From: Mesobacillus maritimus
GTDB taxonomy: Bacteria; Bacillota; Bacilli; Bacillales; Cytobacillaceae
Direction: 5' to 3'
NCBI RefSeq assembly: GCF_019749255.1
Contig: NZ_JACWFH010000016.1
Coordinates: 16,466 to 80,465, forward strand
Length of the DNA: 64,000 nt
Numbering within the stretch: position 1 is the first letter of the stretch; each line of letters opens with the position of its first letter. Positions 1-8,288 of the stretch are shown here, in pieces. The notes beneath the pieces were generated by a model. It worked only from the letters and a program-made list of their open reading frames with translations. It was not told the DNA's origin and did not search any database. Position numbers and translations under genes: made by a program.

Positions 1-547
1 CCTTCGTAAATTTCAGCTCTTGCTGAAATCCTTTTGAAATTAATGCTTTTTCGATTTGAATTAAAATGCCTTTCCTTTCAACTAAACATACAGTAGGTGA
101 AATCGGATATATATGTATTTGATCAGGCACTTTTTGAACGAGCATACTAATTCTAGCTATTTCCTTTTCCAAGCTAGCGGAATCAACCTGGAACTCTAGA
201 GCGATTTCAGGTAACGCCTCTTCTAAAACAAAAATAATGATGCCCGAGTTATTCGGAAAGTTCCAGTCATGATAATACTCATTAACATCCACACTAATCG
301 AGACTTGAACAACCCCTTTTATCTCCTCTAGTAAATGGTCCATTATCAAGGTTCGGGCATCGTCAACTGTTTTGGTTTGCCCACTCTCCAATAGAATCTC
401 TTCCATAGGAGACACAAACCCACGAATATAAGTAACCAGGTGCTTTCCGTTTAGATTGGTTTGGCAAGATTGAGGGCCTTTCCCAAAATTTTTTCTCAAT
501 ATCTTACTAATATAGCTACTTATATAATCTAATTTATTTTTATCAAT
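1..547 (-). CDS. MpsC-family (DUF2294) protein, 3' end outside window, possible ATT start
   Basis: The frame is open from the window edge to about 547 and its product resembles that of the next gene: both have a GKGP motif near residue 23, a YHDWN motif near residue 100, then KVP and VCLVE-type motifs. This matches the MpsC/DUF2294 family, named for a Na+-translocating membrane-potential system; the biochemical role is not settled. No ATG, GTG or TTG lies near the expected N terminus. The codon at the matching place is ATT (547-545), about six bases after an AGAAGGTG ribosome-binding site, and from there the N terminus (DKNKLDYISS) aligns with the paralogue. An ATT start is therefore likely; a degraded start is the alternative. 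It lies 116 bp downstream of the paralogue on the same strand. Family call fairly sure, start uncertain. Confidence 0.72.
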   Translation of the reverse strand, partial: MDKNKLDYISSYISKILRKNFGKGPQSCQTNLNGKHLVTYIRGFVSPMEEILLESGQTKTVDDARTLIMDHLLEEIKGVVQVSISVDVNEYYHDWNFPNNSGIIIFVLEEALPEIALEFQVDSASLEKEIARISMLVQKVPDQIHIYPISPTVCLVERKGILIQIEKALISKGFQQELKFTK

Positions 548-663
548 CGTTTACACCTTCTTTCGTTCAGATTGATCAAAATCAATAAAAATAGAATAAG
601 GATCTTTCTCCAATATTTCTATTATTGACCAAAAGCATCCAAACAAAAGATAAATCCCAATGT

Positions 664-1350
664 TTAACTAAAATTAAAAACAATAAAGTTTTTATCTTGT
701 TCATAATCCCATGTAATAAATAAATCATTGATTACTCGGTTAAATACATTCTCAAACTGGTTTTTACGGTTTAGATAATACATTTTCATTTCCCTTGAGT
801 GTTCAATCAAAATATCCGTTAACCCCTGTTGGTAAAGATATCTATCCATCAACAGCAACACACCTTTACATTCTACGATACAGACATTTTGATTCCACTT
901 TACAATTTTATATTCTTCTGGGACCTTATGTATTTTCGCACATACCTGTTCCATTAATTTGAATAAATCTTTTTCATTAAAAAAGAACTCGCCAGATTCC
1001 TCCGAACGGATATTTCTTGGTTCGATAATGACAATTCCCTTATTTGTACCGTAATTCCAATCGTGATAAAAGGCATGAAAAGAAAGGCCAGTAACCTTTG
1101 ATGCCTCTGGAAGGAATTCCTTACAAATCAAATCAATTACAGCCGTTCGAAATTTATTAGCCAAATTTACTTGATTGTTTTCTACTAAAACTTCCTCTGC
1201 AGAAGTCATAAAATTACTGATGTAAATAAAAAGTCTATTTTCTTTAAACACCACATAACAAGTTTCAGGTCCTTTTCCAAACTTGCGTTTTAATGTTTTG
1301 CTAAACTTACTGCTAAGATAGAGCAAATCATCTTGAGTGGCACTACCCAT
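664..1350 (-). CDS. MpsC-family (DUF2294) protein
   Basis: A 228-residue soluble protein. The N-terminal 115 residues carry the MpsC/DUF2294 domain, with FGKGPETC near 23-30 and FYHDWNYG near 100. The C-terminal half is a second globular region that the downstream paralogue also has. I start it at the ATG at 1350, which follows AAGGGGGAT; the frame runs further upstream to 1470, but that part crosses a repeat element and has no ribosome-binding site. With the gene at 1-547 it forms a tandem paralogous pair. Family members in bacilli are usually annotated as hypothetical or as MpsC components of a Na+-translocating system; nothing here tests that role. Confidence 0.75.
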   Translation of the reverse strand: MGSATQDDLLYLSSKFSKTLKRKFGKGPETCYVVFKENRLFIYISNFMTSAEEVLVENNQVNLANKFRTAVIDLICKEFLPEASKVTGLSFHAFYHDWNYGTNKGIVIIEPRNIRSEESGEFFFNEKDLFKLMEQVCAKIHKVPEEYKIVKWNQNVCIVECKGVLLLMDRYLYQQGLTDILIEHSREMKMYYLNRKNQFENVFNRVINDLFITWDYEQDKNFIVFNFS

Positions 1351-1373
1351 TGTAATCCCCCTTAATAAGAAAA

Positions 1374-1550
1374 TCGCAAGCGCCCTGCTCAGTGGCGTAT
1401 GGCCTGGAGCGCTCCAATCGAGATAAAGGAAACATGAAGAGCCATAGCGCATTCGATGTTGACTTATCATGGGAGGTAAAAATCAAAACCGATCTTTACT
1501 TGGAGAGCGAAGGACACTAGCCGCTAAGGCGCTGGAGCTGGACAATTCTT
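1374..1550. repeat. Dispersed GC-rich repeat element, copy A
   Basis: Begins with TCGCAAGCGCC...GTGGCGTATG and ends with CCGCTAAGGCGCTGGAGCTG followed by AATTCTTT. The same two end modules occur at 44961-45030 with a much shorter middle, and the phrase ATG-CCTGGAGCG recurs at 63640-63650. This is typical of the short GC-rich dispersed repeats seen between genes in Bacillus relatives. Confidence 0.55.
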
Positions 1551-1586
1551 TAAGTCTTAAACCTTTTAAACTTTCATTTTTAAATG

Positions 1587-1626
1587 AAAAAAAGGCCTAA
1601 CCCCTTTATATTAAAGAAGTTAGGCC
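1587..1626 (-). terminator. Intrinsic terminator
   Basis: On the minus strand GGCCTAAC pairs with GTTAGGCC around an A/T-rich loop and is followed by seven T. It lies about 205 bp after the stop of the PAS gene and ends that transcript. Confidence 0.8.
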
Positions 1627-1831
1627 ACGGCTAAGACGACTATTTTTATAGTTTCTTCCATTTACCAAACAAAAATATATTAAATTAACTCTTTATTCAC
1701 AAAGACCATTTAAATCCGCTTTTCCAATGACTGCTAGACATTAGACATACTTATATTACCATAATTGTTTTATAACAGCAACAAGACCACTTCTATCCGG
1801 GCATCTCCTGTTAAGCTCTTTACTAGAGTGT

Positions 1832-2236
1832 TCACTTTGATTGTGGGTCCCTCAAGATAATAAAAGTTCCGAGATATTCTCCGCTATAGTAGATGGGAAA
1901 AAAGGTCAGCTTTACCCATAGACACTCACCAGGGCTAACGTAGATTTGAGTATTAAAAGTACTCAGTGTTTCAGGGACCTTATCTTTAAAGAATATCTGG
2001 CCTTTATCCAACTCAGTTTCAGCAAAAAGATCTCTTATTCTCATAGCGAGCATATCTGTGGATGAGTAACCGAGCTTCTCCTCACACAATTGATTCACAT
2101 AAACAATTTTCCCTTGCTTATCTATGATAAAAAATGCATTCTTTTTATTGGATAAAATGAAGAACTCCTTATCTATATTTGAATCTATGTATAATTGTAA
2201 AAGATTTCTACTTTGATCATCATAAGTGGATGTCAT
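1832..2236 (-). CDS. Stand-alone PAS-domain protein
   Basis: A 134-residue protein made almost entirely of one PAS fold: FFIIDKQGKIVYVNQLCEEKLGYSSTD is the classic PAS core, and the C-terminal strand GTFIILRDPQ closes it. There is no kinase, GGDEF or HTH domain and no membrane segment, so it would act through a partner. The start at 2236 follows GGAGG at 10 bases; a longer frame to a TTG at 2335 lacks a better site. A sigma-A promoter and a terminator-like hairpin lie upstream (2405-2573). An orphan receiver domain is encoded divergently about 530 bp away; a functional link is only a guess. Confidence 0.75.
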   Translation of the reverse strand: MTSTYDDQSRNLLQLYIDSNIDKEFFILSNKKNAFFIIDKQGKIVYVNQLCEEKLGYSSTDMLAMRIRDLFAETELDKGQIFFKDKVPETLSTFNTQIYVSPGECLWVKLTFFPIYYSGEYLGTFIILRDPQSK

Positions 2237-2404
2237 CAGATAAGGTCCTCCATTTCTTTTTAAAATAACTATATCAACCTTAGCTGTTGATTCACACTCA
2301 TGGCACCCTGCTCCAATGAAATGTGAAATCAACAAGATAATCTAACTTACTCTAAAGATTGTTGCTAAAATCCTTAGTTTGAGAAAAGAACCCCCAAAAA
2401 TAAA

Positions 2405-2449
2405 AAAGCCAAAGTAAGAGTAGGCATGGCTAACTCTTGCTTTGGCTTT
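2405..2449 (-). terminator. Terminator-like hairpin in the PAS-gene leader
   Basis: AAAGCCAAAG pairs with CTTTGGCTTT and inner arms AGAGT/AACTCTT extend the stem; on the minus strand it is followed by TTTTTTATTTTT. No minus-strand gene ends nearby, so it either attenuates the PAS gene or ends a short RNA started from the promoter at 2545-2573. Confidence 0.75.
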
Positions 2450-2544
2450 AATTTCTAGCATCATCTAGAGAATCATTTCCATCATATTTTAAAATTATAA
2501 TCATCGTTAAATAGACCAGAGCTTTTTTCTCCTATCCATCCCCT

Positions 2545-2573
2545 ATAATACCTTCTATGGTGCAAACTTTCAA
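2545..2573 (-). promoter_or_regulatory. Sigma-A type promoter
   Basis: On the minus strand TTGAAA (2573-2568), a 17-base spacer and TATTAT (2550-2545). A transcript from here would start near 2538, reach the hairpin at 2449-2405 after about 90 bases, and the PAS start codon after about 300. Confidence 0.55.
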
Positions 2574-2770
2574 TATAACTTACTGTATTTTCTAAAAATA
2601 CCAGACTTAAACAGTTAAAGCAGCCTCAAGAAAACAGTTAGCAAACCAATAATAGTGTTTACTTAAAGATTATAAGTTTGTTATGTTGAATGAAGAAGAT
2701 ATTTTACAACATAGGCTATGTTTATATAGTGGATATTGACCACATGTTCAATTTATTTAGGGGGGATATT

Positions 2771-3151
2771 TTGAGGATTCTCATTGTAGAAGACGAAGTT
2801 AGGATTAGCAATCTTTTAAGGATGTATTTAAAACGCGAATCCTTTCAAGTTGATGTTGCTGAAAATGGGGATGATGGATTAAATCTAGCTATTCAAGAAG
2901 TCTACGATTTAATCATTTTGGACATTTTTCTGCCTGGAAAAGACGGATTCATGGTTCTGGAAGAATTGCGAAAGCACAATAACACCCCTGTCCTATTTCT
3001 TTCCGCTCAAAATGCAGCAAACGACCAAAAACGTGGACATGATTTAGGAGCAAGTGGATTTATCTCCAAACCCTTTAGTCCTGGAGAGGTTGTTTCAAAG
3101 GTGAAAGACGTATTGGAACAAACAAAAATAGCAGAGCATCCAAGTGAGTAG
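2771..3151 (+). CDS. Stand-alone response-regulator receiver domain
   Basis: A 126-residue protein that is just a REC domain: acidic pair in ILIVEDEV, phospho-acceptor Asp in LIILDIFLPG (about residue 51), switch Ser in VLFLSAQ (about 81) and the invariant Lys in GFISKPF (about 103). It has no output domain, as in Spo0F or CheY. The start is set by TAGGGGGGAT followed by TTG at 2771; the open frame extends upstream to 2690 but those residues do not belong to the fold. It is one of only two plus-strand genes in the window. The cognate kinase is not here. Confidence 0.82.
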   Translation: MRILIVEDEVRISNLLRMYLKRESFQVDVAENGDDGLNLAIQEVYDLIILDIFLPGKDGFMVLEELRKHNNTPVLFLSAQNAANDQKRGHDLGASGFISKPFSPGEVVSKVKDVLEQTKIAEHPSE

Positions 3152-3165
3152 CTCTGCTGTTTGTT
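3121..3165. terminator. Bidirectional terminator between convergent genes
   Basis: AGCAGAGC (3130-3137) pairs with GCTCTGCT (3151-3158), extended by AACAAA/TTTGTT. On the minus strand it runs into ATTTTTGTTTGTT, on the plus strand into GTTTGTT. It overlaps the 3' ends of both the receiver gene and the prenyl-synthase-like gene. Confidence 0.7.
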
Positions 3166-5533
3166 AATAATCCCGGTTCACAATATAGTTTAATAAATGT
3201 TTGAGAAAAGGGGTTTTAAGTGGAATCTCATTTAAAACTTCCATTCCTTGACAATAATGTTCCCACATCGCTTTTTTAGCACCTTCCATGCCCATAATTG
3301 ACACAAAGGTAGCGTTTTTGTTTACCGCGTCTTTTCCACTAGGTTTTCCAAGTATATTCTGGTCGCCTTCAACATCAAGCAGATCATCCTTAATTTGAAA
3401 AGCAATCCCGGCATGGTAGGAGAACTTCTTCAAAGCTTCTAGTTCCTCTTGATTTGCTTGCGAAAGAATGGCAGGCATAATGAGAGATGCTTCAAACGCA
3501 ATTCCAGTTTTATAAAAACACATGGTGTTCAATTGTTCAAGAGTCAAGCTTTTCCCTTTTGATTCGAGGTCCATTACCTGCCCGTTACATATTTTGGTTG
3601 TAGTCCGTGCAGAGTATTGAACCAATTTAAGGACCGATTTTGAATCAAACTGGTCAAGTGAAGCTTGTTCTTCCACTGCCTTTTGCGTCAGAAACAAACC
3701 AGTTAGTTCAGCAATCGCAGTATTATGAACGTGATGAAGCGTTGGACGCCCCCTGCGGGTCGATGCATTATCCTGTGAAGGCAGATCATCAAAAATGAGC
3801 GACGCCGTATGCATATACTCTAATGACCTTAATAGTGGGACAATCGCTGACTCATCTAGTCCATAATGGTCAATCCCCAATACCCATGTCATAATCGGTC
3901 TTAAACGTTTTCCATCGCCCATTAAACTATAATTGGCTGCATCAATGATCGGTTCTTCTATTAGCGGAAGAGTCTCGTTCTTTGTAATACTTAAAAGGTT
4001 ATTTACTTGATGACGAACAGTTTTAATTGTATCTAAGAAGTTGTCTTGTTCGCTGCGGTCGTTTCTTAGAGTGGTAATGATGTGGTCACGAAGTAGCTTA
4101 TCAAAGAAATCCACATCATCTCCCTTTCGAACCATCAGTTGGACCATTTTATTAAATTCTGGAATCCCAGAAGCGAAAGGGTCCATAACTTCCTGATATC
4201 GTTGATTCCCTAGTTTCTCTCTCAAGCGTTTAAGCCCATTTATCGCACGATTTAAGATGACTTCTTTCGTTTTCAAATTGGAATGGTATACATGATGAAT
4301 AAGGTAAGAAATAACTGTCCAATAGAGCTCAAACGGATTAATTAGGTCCGACCGAGTTTTATGGTGTTTTAAGTAATACGTATAAGGTGTTACGGCTCCT
4401 TCCTTGAAATCATCAAACATATCAGCCAAGTCATCTGCTAGTTGATTGTAAATTCCATAAAAGAAAGTTCGCTTGTCAAAGCCTTCATCCTCAGAAGCAC
4501 CAATTACAGAGCGAACAATCAATCGGGAAGAGGAAGATTTTAAAATCACCGGTATGAAAATTTCTTCATTTTTGTAAGTAGCGTTGGATAAATCTTTGTT
4601 TCGGTCTACTTCTTGTGAATGAAAAAAGATATAAGATTCCTCGTAAAAGGATTTCAAAGTTTCTTGATTCTGATTAGAACGTATGTATTCAAATGCCTCT
4701 CGTAGTTCTGAATGAATAAATCTGATTAAGTTTGCGTTTTTTCCCTTCCATACCCCTAATTTTGGTACAATCCCTGTGATTAAGGTGGACCTAATTAAGT
4801 CTGTATATCTTCTCTCCTCATCCTCCGATAAGATATTGGCATCTAAAAGGTCGTCGATGAAGGGATAGGTTAACCCATAGGAATAGCCTAGCTTCAATGC
4901 ACTCGCTAGTTTTTCCCTTCGTTTGTCGCGTGAAAGGCCCTGGCCCTCCTCCATCTCTTCATACGCATGAATCATGACTCCACCAATAATTTTTATTAAT
5001 TTCCGCTGAGCATGCTCGGCATCCATTCCATCCGGAATCATCTTGGTTACCTTTTTTAGTTTGCTTACCAGCCAAATCACTGTGGATTCAACTTCTTCCT
5101 TTTGAGCCCACCTATACAAATCAGCCATGCTAAAGCCTTTATTTTCCTTGGCAGAGGTTAGGTGTTTTTTCAAATAAGCTACTGTTCGTTGAACTCGTTT
5201 TTGTGTATCAGCTGATTCCAAGGATTTTCCTAGGTCTCGCATATAAATATAGGAAATACTTCGATCCAGGTATGGTTCGAGTTTCCCTCGGTAATTAAGC
5301 CATTGAATATACTTTTCATATTCCTTTGACGTGGGCTTCCCCTTTTGACGTGAAAACAGGGATAAGAATGGATGACGAATATGTTCATGCTTCCACGCTT
5401 GAAAATCTTCTGTTAGTGTTTCGACATACGATTTTTCCTTTACTTGTGCCTGAAGTGTCCTAAAATATTCAGTCGCTTTCTGCTCCGCTAGCTGATAGCA
5501 TGCATCGGCATTGTTCATTAACTCCTCATTCAT
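3164..5533 (-). CDS. Large isoprenoid (polyprenyl) synthase-like protein with two aspartate-rich regions
   Basis: A 789-residue protein, over twice the usual length of a prenyl diphosphate synthase. Residues about 500-785 are a canonical trans-prenyl synthase: GDGKRLRP (539-546), first Asp-rich motif DDLPSQD (582-588), RRGRP (593-597), KTG and second Asp-rich motif KDDLLD (715-720) followed by GKPSGKDAVNKNATF. The N-terminal 490 residues are mostly helical and carry DDLLD (227-231) and DDLADMFDD (367-375), spaced like the two motifs of a class I isoprenoid synthase, so this half may be a diverged second catalytic domain. ATG at 5533 follows GAGGGTGG; GTG at 5542 is the alternative. The C-terminal reaction is probably chain elongation of allylic diphosphates; product unknown. 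An alpha/beta hydrolase gene lies just upstream. Confidence 0.75.
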   Translation of the reverse strand: MNEELMNNADACYQLAEQKATEYFRTLQAQVKEKSYVETLTEDFQAWKHEHIRHPFLSLFSRQKGKPTSKEYEKYIQWLNYRGKLEPYLDRSISYIYMRDLGKSLESADTQKRVQRTVAYLKKHLTSAKENKGFSMADLYRWAQKEEVESTVIWLVSKLKKVTKMIPDGMDAEHAQRKLIKIIGGVMIHAYEEMEEGQGLSRDKRREKLASALKLGYSYGLTYPFIDDLLDANILSEDEERRYTDLIRSTLITGIVPKLGVWKGKNANLIRFIHSELREAFEYIRSNQNQETLKSFYEESYIFFHSQEVDRNKDLSNATYKNEEIFIPVILKSSSSRLIVRSVIGASEDEGFDKRTFFYGIYNQLADDLADMFDDFKEGAVTPYTYYLKHHKTRSDLINPFELYWTVISYLIHHVYHSNLKTKEVILNRAINGLKRLREKLGNQRYQEVMDPFASGIPEFNKMVQLMVRKGDDVDFFDKLLRDHIITTLRNDRSEQDNFLDTIKTVRHQVNNLLSITKNETLPLIEEPIIDAANYSLMGDGKRLRPIMTWVLGIDHYGLDESAIVPLLRSLEYMHTASLIFDDLPSQDNASTRRGRPTLHHVHNTAIAELTGLFLTQKAVEEQASLDQFDSKSVLKLVQYSARTTTKICNGQVMDLESKGKSLTLEQLNTMCFYKTGIAFEASLIMPAILSQANQEELEALKKFSYHAGIAFQIKDDLLDVEGDQNILGKPSGKDAVNKNATFVSIMGMEGAKKAMWEHYCQGMEVLNEIPLKTPFLKHLLNYIVNRDY

Positions 5534-5675
5534 ACTATCCACCCTCTACCTCTATTAAAAAAATTTTCTCTTCAAAATCAATATTTTAGCAAACAGTAAC
5601 ATTTTATCTACTAAAATAGGATAACCGCTTCCTTGGCATTATAGTAGAGAACTCATCGAAATAAACTTGGTTATT

Positions 5676-6524
5676 CTAATTTTTTTGGACCCATTTGATT
5701 ATTTCATCCCCAACTTCCTTCGGTTTATCCCATTGAAGCATGTGACCCGTGTTCTCCATTGAGACAATTGAGGCATTTTTAATTTCCTGTTTGATTTGCG
5801 CAATTCCTTTATTCCTTGCTTCATCTAACTCTTGTGGTTCTGTTGCGTGAACCAATAATAATGGGGACTTAATATGTGTATATGTACTAGTAAATGGTTC
5901 GTTAAAAAAAGCCTTTATTATTGAGAGTATAGTAAACTTGGAAGAAATTAATTCATATTTTACCTTTTTAATGAAAATCGAAGACAATGACTGTTCATGT
6001 ATGGTGTTCCAAGCTTTTGTGTAACCTTTAAACTCATCCACCACTTCCCGCCAACTCGTAAATTTGGCATGATTGTCCATATATGTACTCCACCCATTAT
6101 ATGCCTTTTGAAATGTCATCTCTTCCTGAAAAACCGGAAAAGTAAAACCGCCATCCAATAAAATAACGCCCTTCACTTTAGATGGGTACTGTTTTGCATA
6201 ATGGAGGGCAACGTCAGCTCCCCAGGAATGACCTATTAAATAAAATTCATTCAGCTGAAGAAACTCAAATACCTTTTCATACCACTTAGCCAAGCTAGAA
6301 AATGTATAGTCCTTCTCCTTCTCAAAGGGTGAGCTCTTCCCATGCCCTGGTTGGTCGATTAAAATAAGGTGAAAGTGCTCCTTTAATTGATTAGCCAGCT
6401 GGGCAAAACTATAAAGCGAGCTACCTGCTAGTCCATGGAAACAGATAACCGTTGGCTTTTCAGGATCCCCTCCCACATAATAACTTAAGCTTTTCCCTTC
6501 TAATGCCAAAATGATGTTTTTCAT
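5676..6524 (-). CDS. Alpha/beta-fold hydrolase
   Basis: 282 residues with the full fold signature: oxyanion region CFHGLAGSS (29-36), IDQPGHGKSSPF (56-67), nucleophile elbow GHSWGAD with Ser100, and the catalytic His in NTGHMLQWDKP near 262. Family members are esterases, lactonases, C-C hydrolases or haloperoxidase-like enzymes; substrate cannot be read from sequence. ATG at 6524 follows AAGGGGA. It is transcribed toward the prenyl-synthase-like gene across a 142-bp gap, so the two may be co-expressed. Confidence 0.82.
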   Translation of the reverse strand: MKNIILALEGKSLSYYVGGDPEKPTVICFHGLAGSSLYSFAQLANQLKEHFHLILIDQPGHGKSSPFEKEKDYTFSSLAKWYEKVFEFLQLNEFYLIGHSWGADVALHYAKQYPSKVKGVILLDGGFTFPVFQEEMTFQKAYNGWSTYMDNHAKFTSWREVVDEFKGYTKAWNTIHEQSLSSIFIKKVKYELISSKFTILSIIKAFFNEPFTSTYTHIKSPLLLVHATEPQELDEARNKGIAQIKQEIKNASIVSMENTGHMLQWDKPKEVGDEIIKWVQKN

Positions 6525-6680
6525 TTTGATTTCCCCTTATTAAGATGGTTATTTACACAAATGGATACTTATGTATTTCATTTCTAGCTGTATTCTCTAC
6601 TCCCCTCTTTTAACACTACACTCCACATAAAAAAGATATTAAGTTTTTACAACAATCTTTTTGAAAACAGTCATCACAAA

Positions 6681-6714
6681 GAAGCAGGGACTCCTTGAAA
6701 TGAATCCCTACTTC
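6681..6714 (-). terminator. Hairpin after selO
   Basis: GAAGTAGGGA pairs with TCCCTGCTTC on the minus strand, 15 bp beyond the selO stop, followed by TTTGTG. The stem is strong and the T tract short. Confidence 0.6.
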
Positions 6715-6728
6715 TTTCTACGTTTATG

Positions 6729-8204
6729 TTACGTTCCGCAAAAGGTTCGGTATGGTTTAGCCGAAGGTGCGGGAAGTGTACAATATTCATCCTTATCAGG
6801 CGATAACTCATATGGACTTGCAAGAACATTAAGGAGTTTCTCCATGACGTGATAATCGCCATCGTTCACCGCAGCTTCTAGTGCCTCTTCTACTTTATGA
6901 TTACGTGGAATCACAACCGGGTTATTGCTCCGCATTAACTGGCGAGATGCTTCTTCCGATTCCTCCTGATTACTCAACCTTTCCTGCCATTCATGATTCC
7001 ATTGAATAAATTCCTCAGATTGAAACAAAGTTGATTGTTCCTTGCTATCATAGGTTAAATCACGGAAGGTGTTTGTAAAGTCCGCTCTGTATTTCTTCAT
7101 CATATTAAGAAGGTTTTCGATGAGCGCTTCATCTTCTCGTGCTTCATGAAAGAGACCTAATTTTGCTCTCATTCCCATTAACCAGTTCCTACGATATTGT
7201 TCAGGGTAATCTGATATCGTATCCTGAGCCAGTTTAACAGCTTCCTCTTCATTTTCATGTAAGAGCGGGATTAAACTCTCTGCAAATCGCGCAAGATTCC
7301 ACCCACCAATAGCTGGTTGATTCCCATACGCATACCGACCTTGAGTATCAATGGAACTGAAAACCGTTGTTGGATCATATTCATTCATAAAAGCGCAAGG
7401 ACCATAATCGATGGATTCACCGCTTATCGTCATGTTGTCGGTATTCATTACACCGTGAATAAAGCCAACCAACTGCCACTTAGAAATCAGTTTTGCCTGT
7501 CGCTTAATGACTTCTTTGAGAAATGATAGGTACCGGTGTTCATCCTTTTTTATTTCTGGATAATGGCGCTCAATCGTATAATCCGCTAGAGCCCGTAAGT
7601 CATCCCCATTGTCATCGCCGCCTTTTCCAGCAGCATATTGGAAGGTGCCGACACGGATATGACTTGCAGCCACACGGGTCAGGATGGCACCAGGTAATCC
7701 CGTCTCGCGAACCACTGTCTCTCCTGTTGATACAACCGCTAGACTACGAGTTGTCGGAATCCCAAGTGCATGCATCGCTTCACTAATGATGTATTCACGA
7801 AGCATCGGTCCAAGAGTCGCCCGACCATCTCCTCCTCGTGAAAAAGGTGTCCTCCCTGAACCCTTCAGCTGAATATCCACTCGTTCTCCTTTGGGCGTAA
7901 TCTGCTCCCCTAGCAGAATCGCCCGACCATCCCCTAACATATTGATATGTCCGAATTGATGGCCTGCATAAGCTTGAGCAAGAGGGGATGAGCCTTTAGG
8001 GACCTGGTTTCCGGCAAACACTTGAACTCCCGCTTCGCTTTGCAACGCCACTGGGTTAAGCCCTAGAGATTGGGCTAGCGCTTCATTAAAAATCACAAGT
8101 TCTGGTGAACGTACTGGCGCAGGGTTTTGACTAGTGTAAAAGGGTTTTGGTAACCGGGTATAACTATTATCAAAGTTCCATCCTGTTTCTTGATTGATTG
8201 TCAT
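6729..8204 (-). CDS. selO: Protein adenylyltransferase SelO (YdiU family)
   Basis: 491 residues of the SelO pseudokinase family, which transfers AMP from ATP to Ser/Thr/Tyr of proteins. Visible motifs are [10 protein letters not shown], the Lys of [30 protein letters not shown] in place of the kinase catalytic loop, and DYGPCAFMN in place of DFG. The antepenultimate residue of the C terminus (FCGT) is Cys, at the place where many SelO proteins have selenocysteine. Start is the ATG at 8204 after AAGGAGATACA; the frame continues to 8237 without a better site. It stands alone with its own 3' hairpin. Confidence 0.93.
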   Translation of the reverse strand: MTINQETGWNFDNSYTRLPKPFYTSQNPAPVRSPELVIFNEALAQSLGLNPVALQSEAGVQVFAGNQVPKGSSPLAQAYAGHQFGHINMLGDGRAILLGEQITPKGERVDIQLKGSGRTPFSRGGDGRATLGPMLREYIISEAMHALGIPTTRSLAVVSTGETVVRETGLPGAILTRVAASHIRVGTFQYAAGKGGDDNGDDLRALADYTIERHYPEIKKDEHRYLSFLKEVIKRQAKLISKWQLVGFIHGVMNTDNMTISGESIDYGPCAFMNEYDPTTVFSSIDTQGRYAYGNQPAIGGWNLARFAESLIPLLHENEEEAVKLAQDTISDYPEQYRRNWLMGMRAKLGLFHEAREDEALIENLLNMMKKYRADFTNTFRDLTYDSKEQSTLFQSEEFIQWNHEWQERLSNQEESEEASRQLMRSNNPVVIPRNHKVEEALEAAVNDGDYHVMEKLLNVLASPYELSPDKDEYCTLPAPSAKPYRTFCGT

Positions 8205-8288
8205 TGTATCTCCTTTTCTACTGTTAAGATCATTCATGTCTTCTGTTACTATTCTATATCAATATACAAGACCCTTTTAGTTTTCCCT

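Noticed and set aside
1351..1470. N-terminal extension of the MpsC-family gene
   Set aside because: The extra 40 codons lie in a dispersed repeat and lack a ribosome-binding site; the ATG at 1350 has a strong one.
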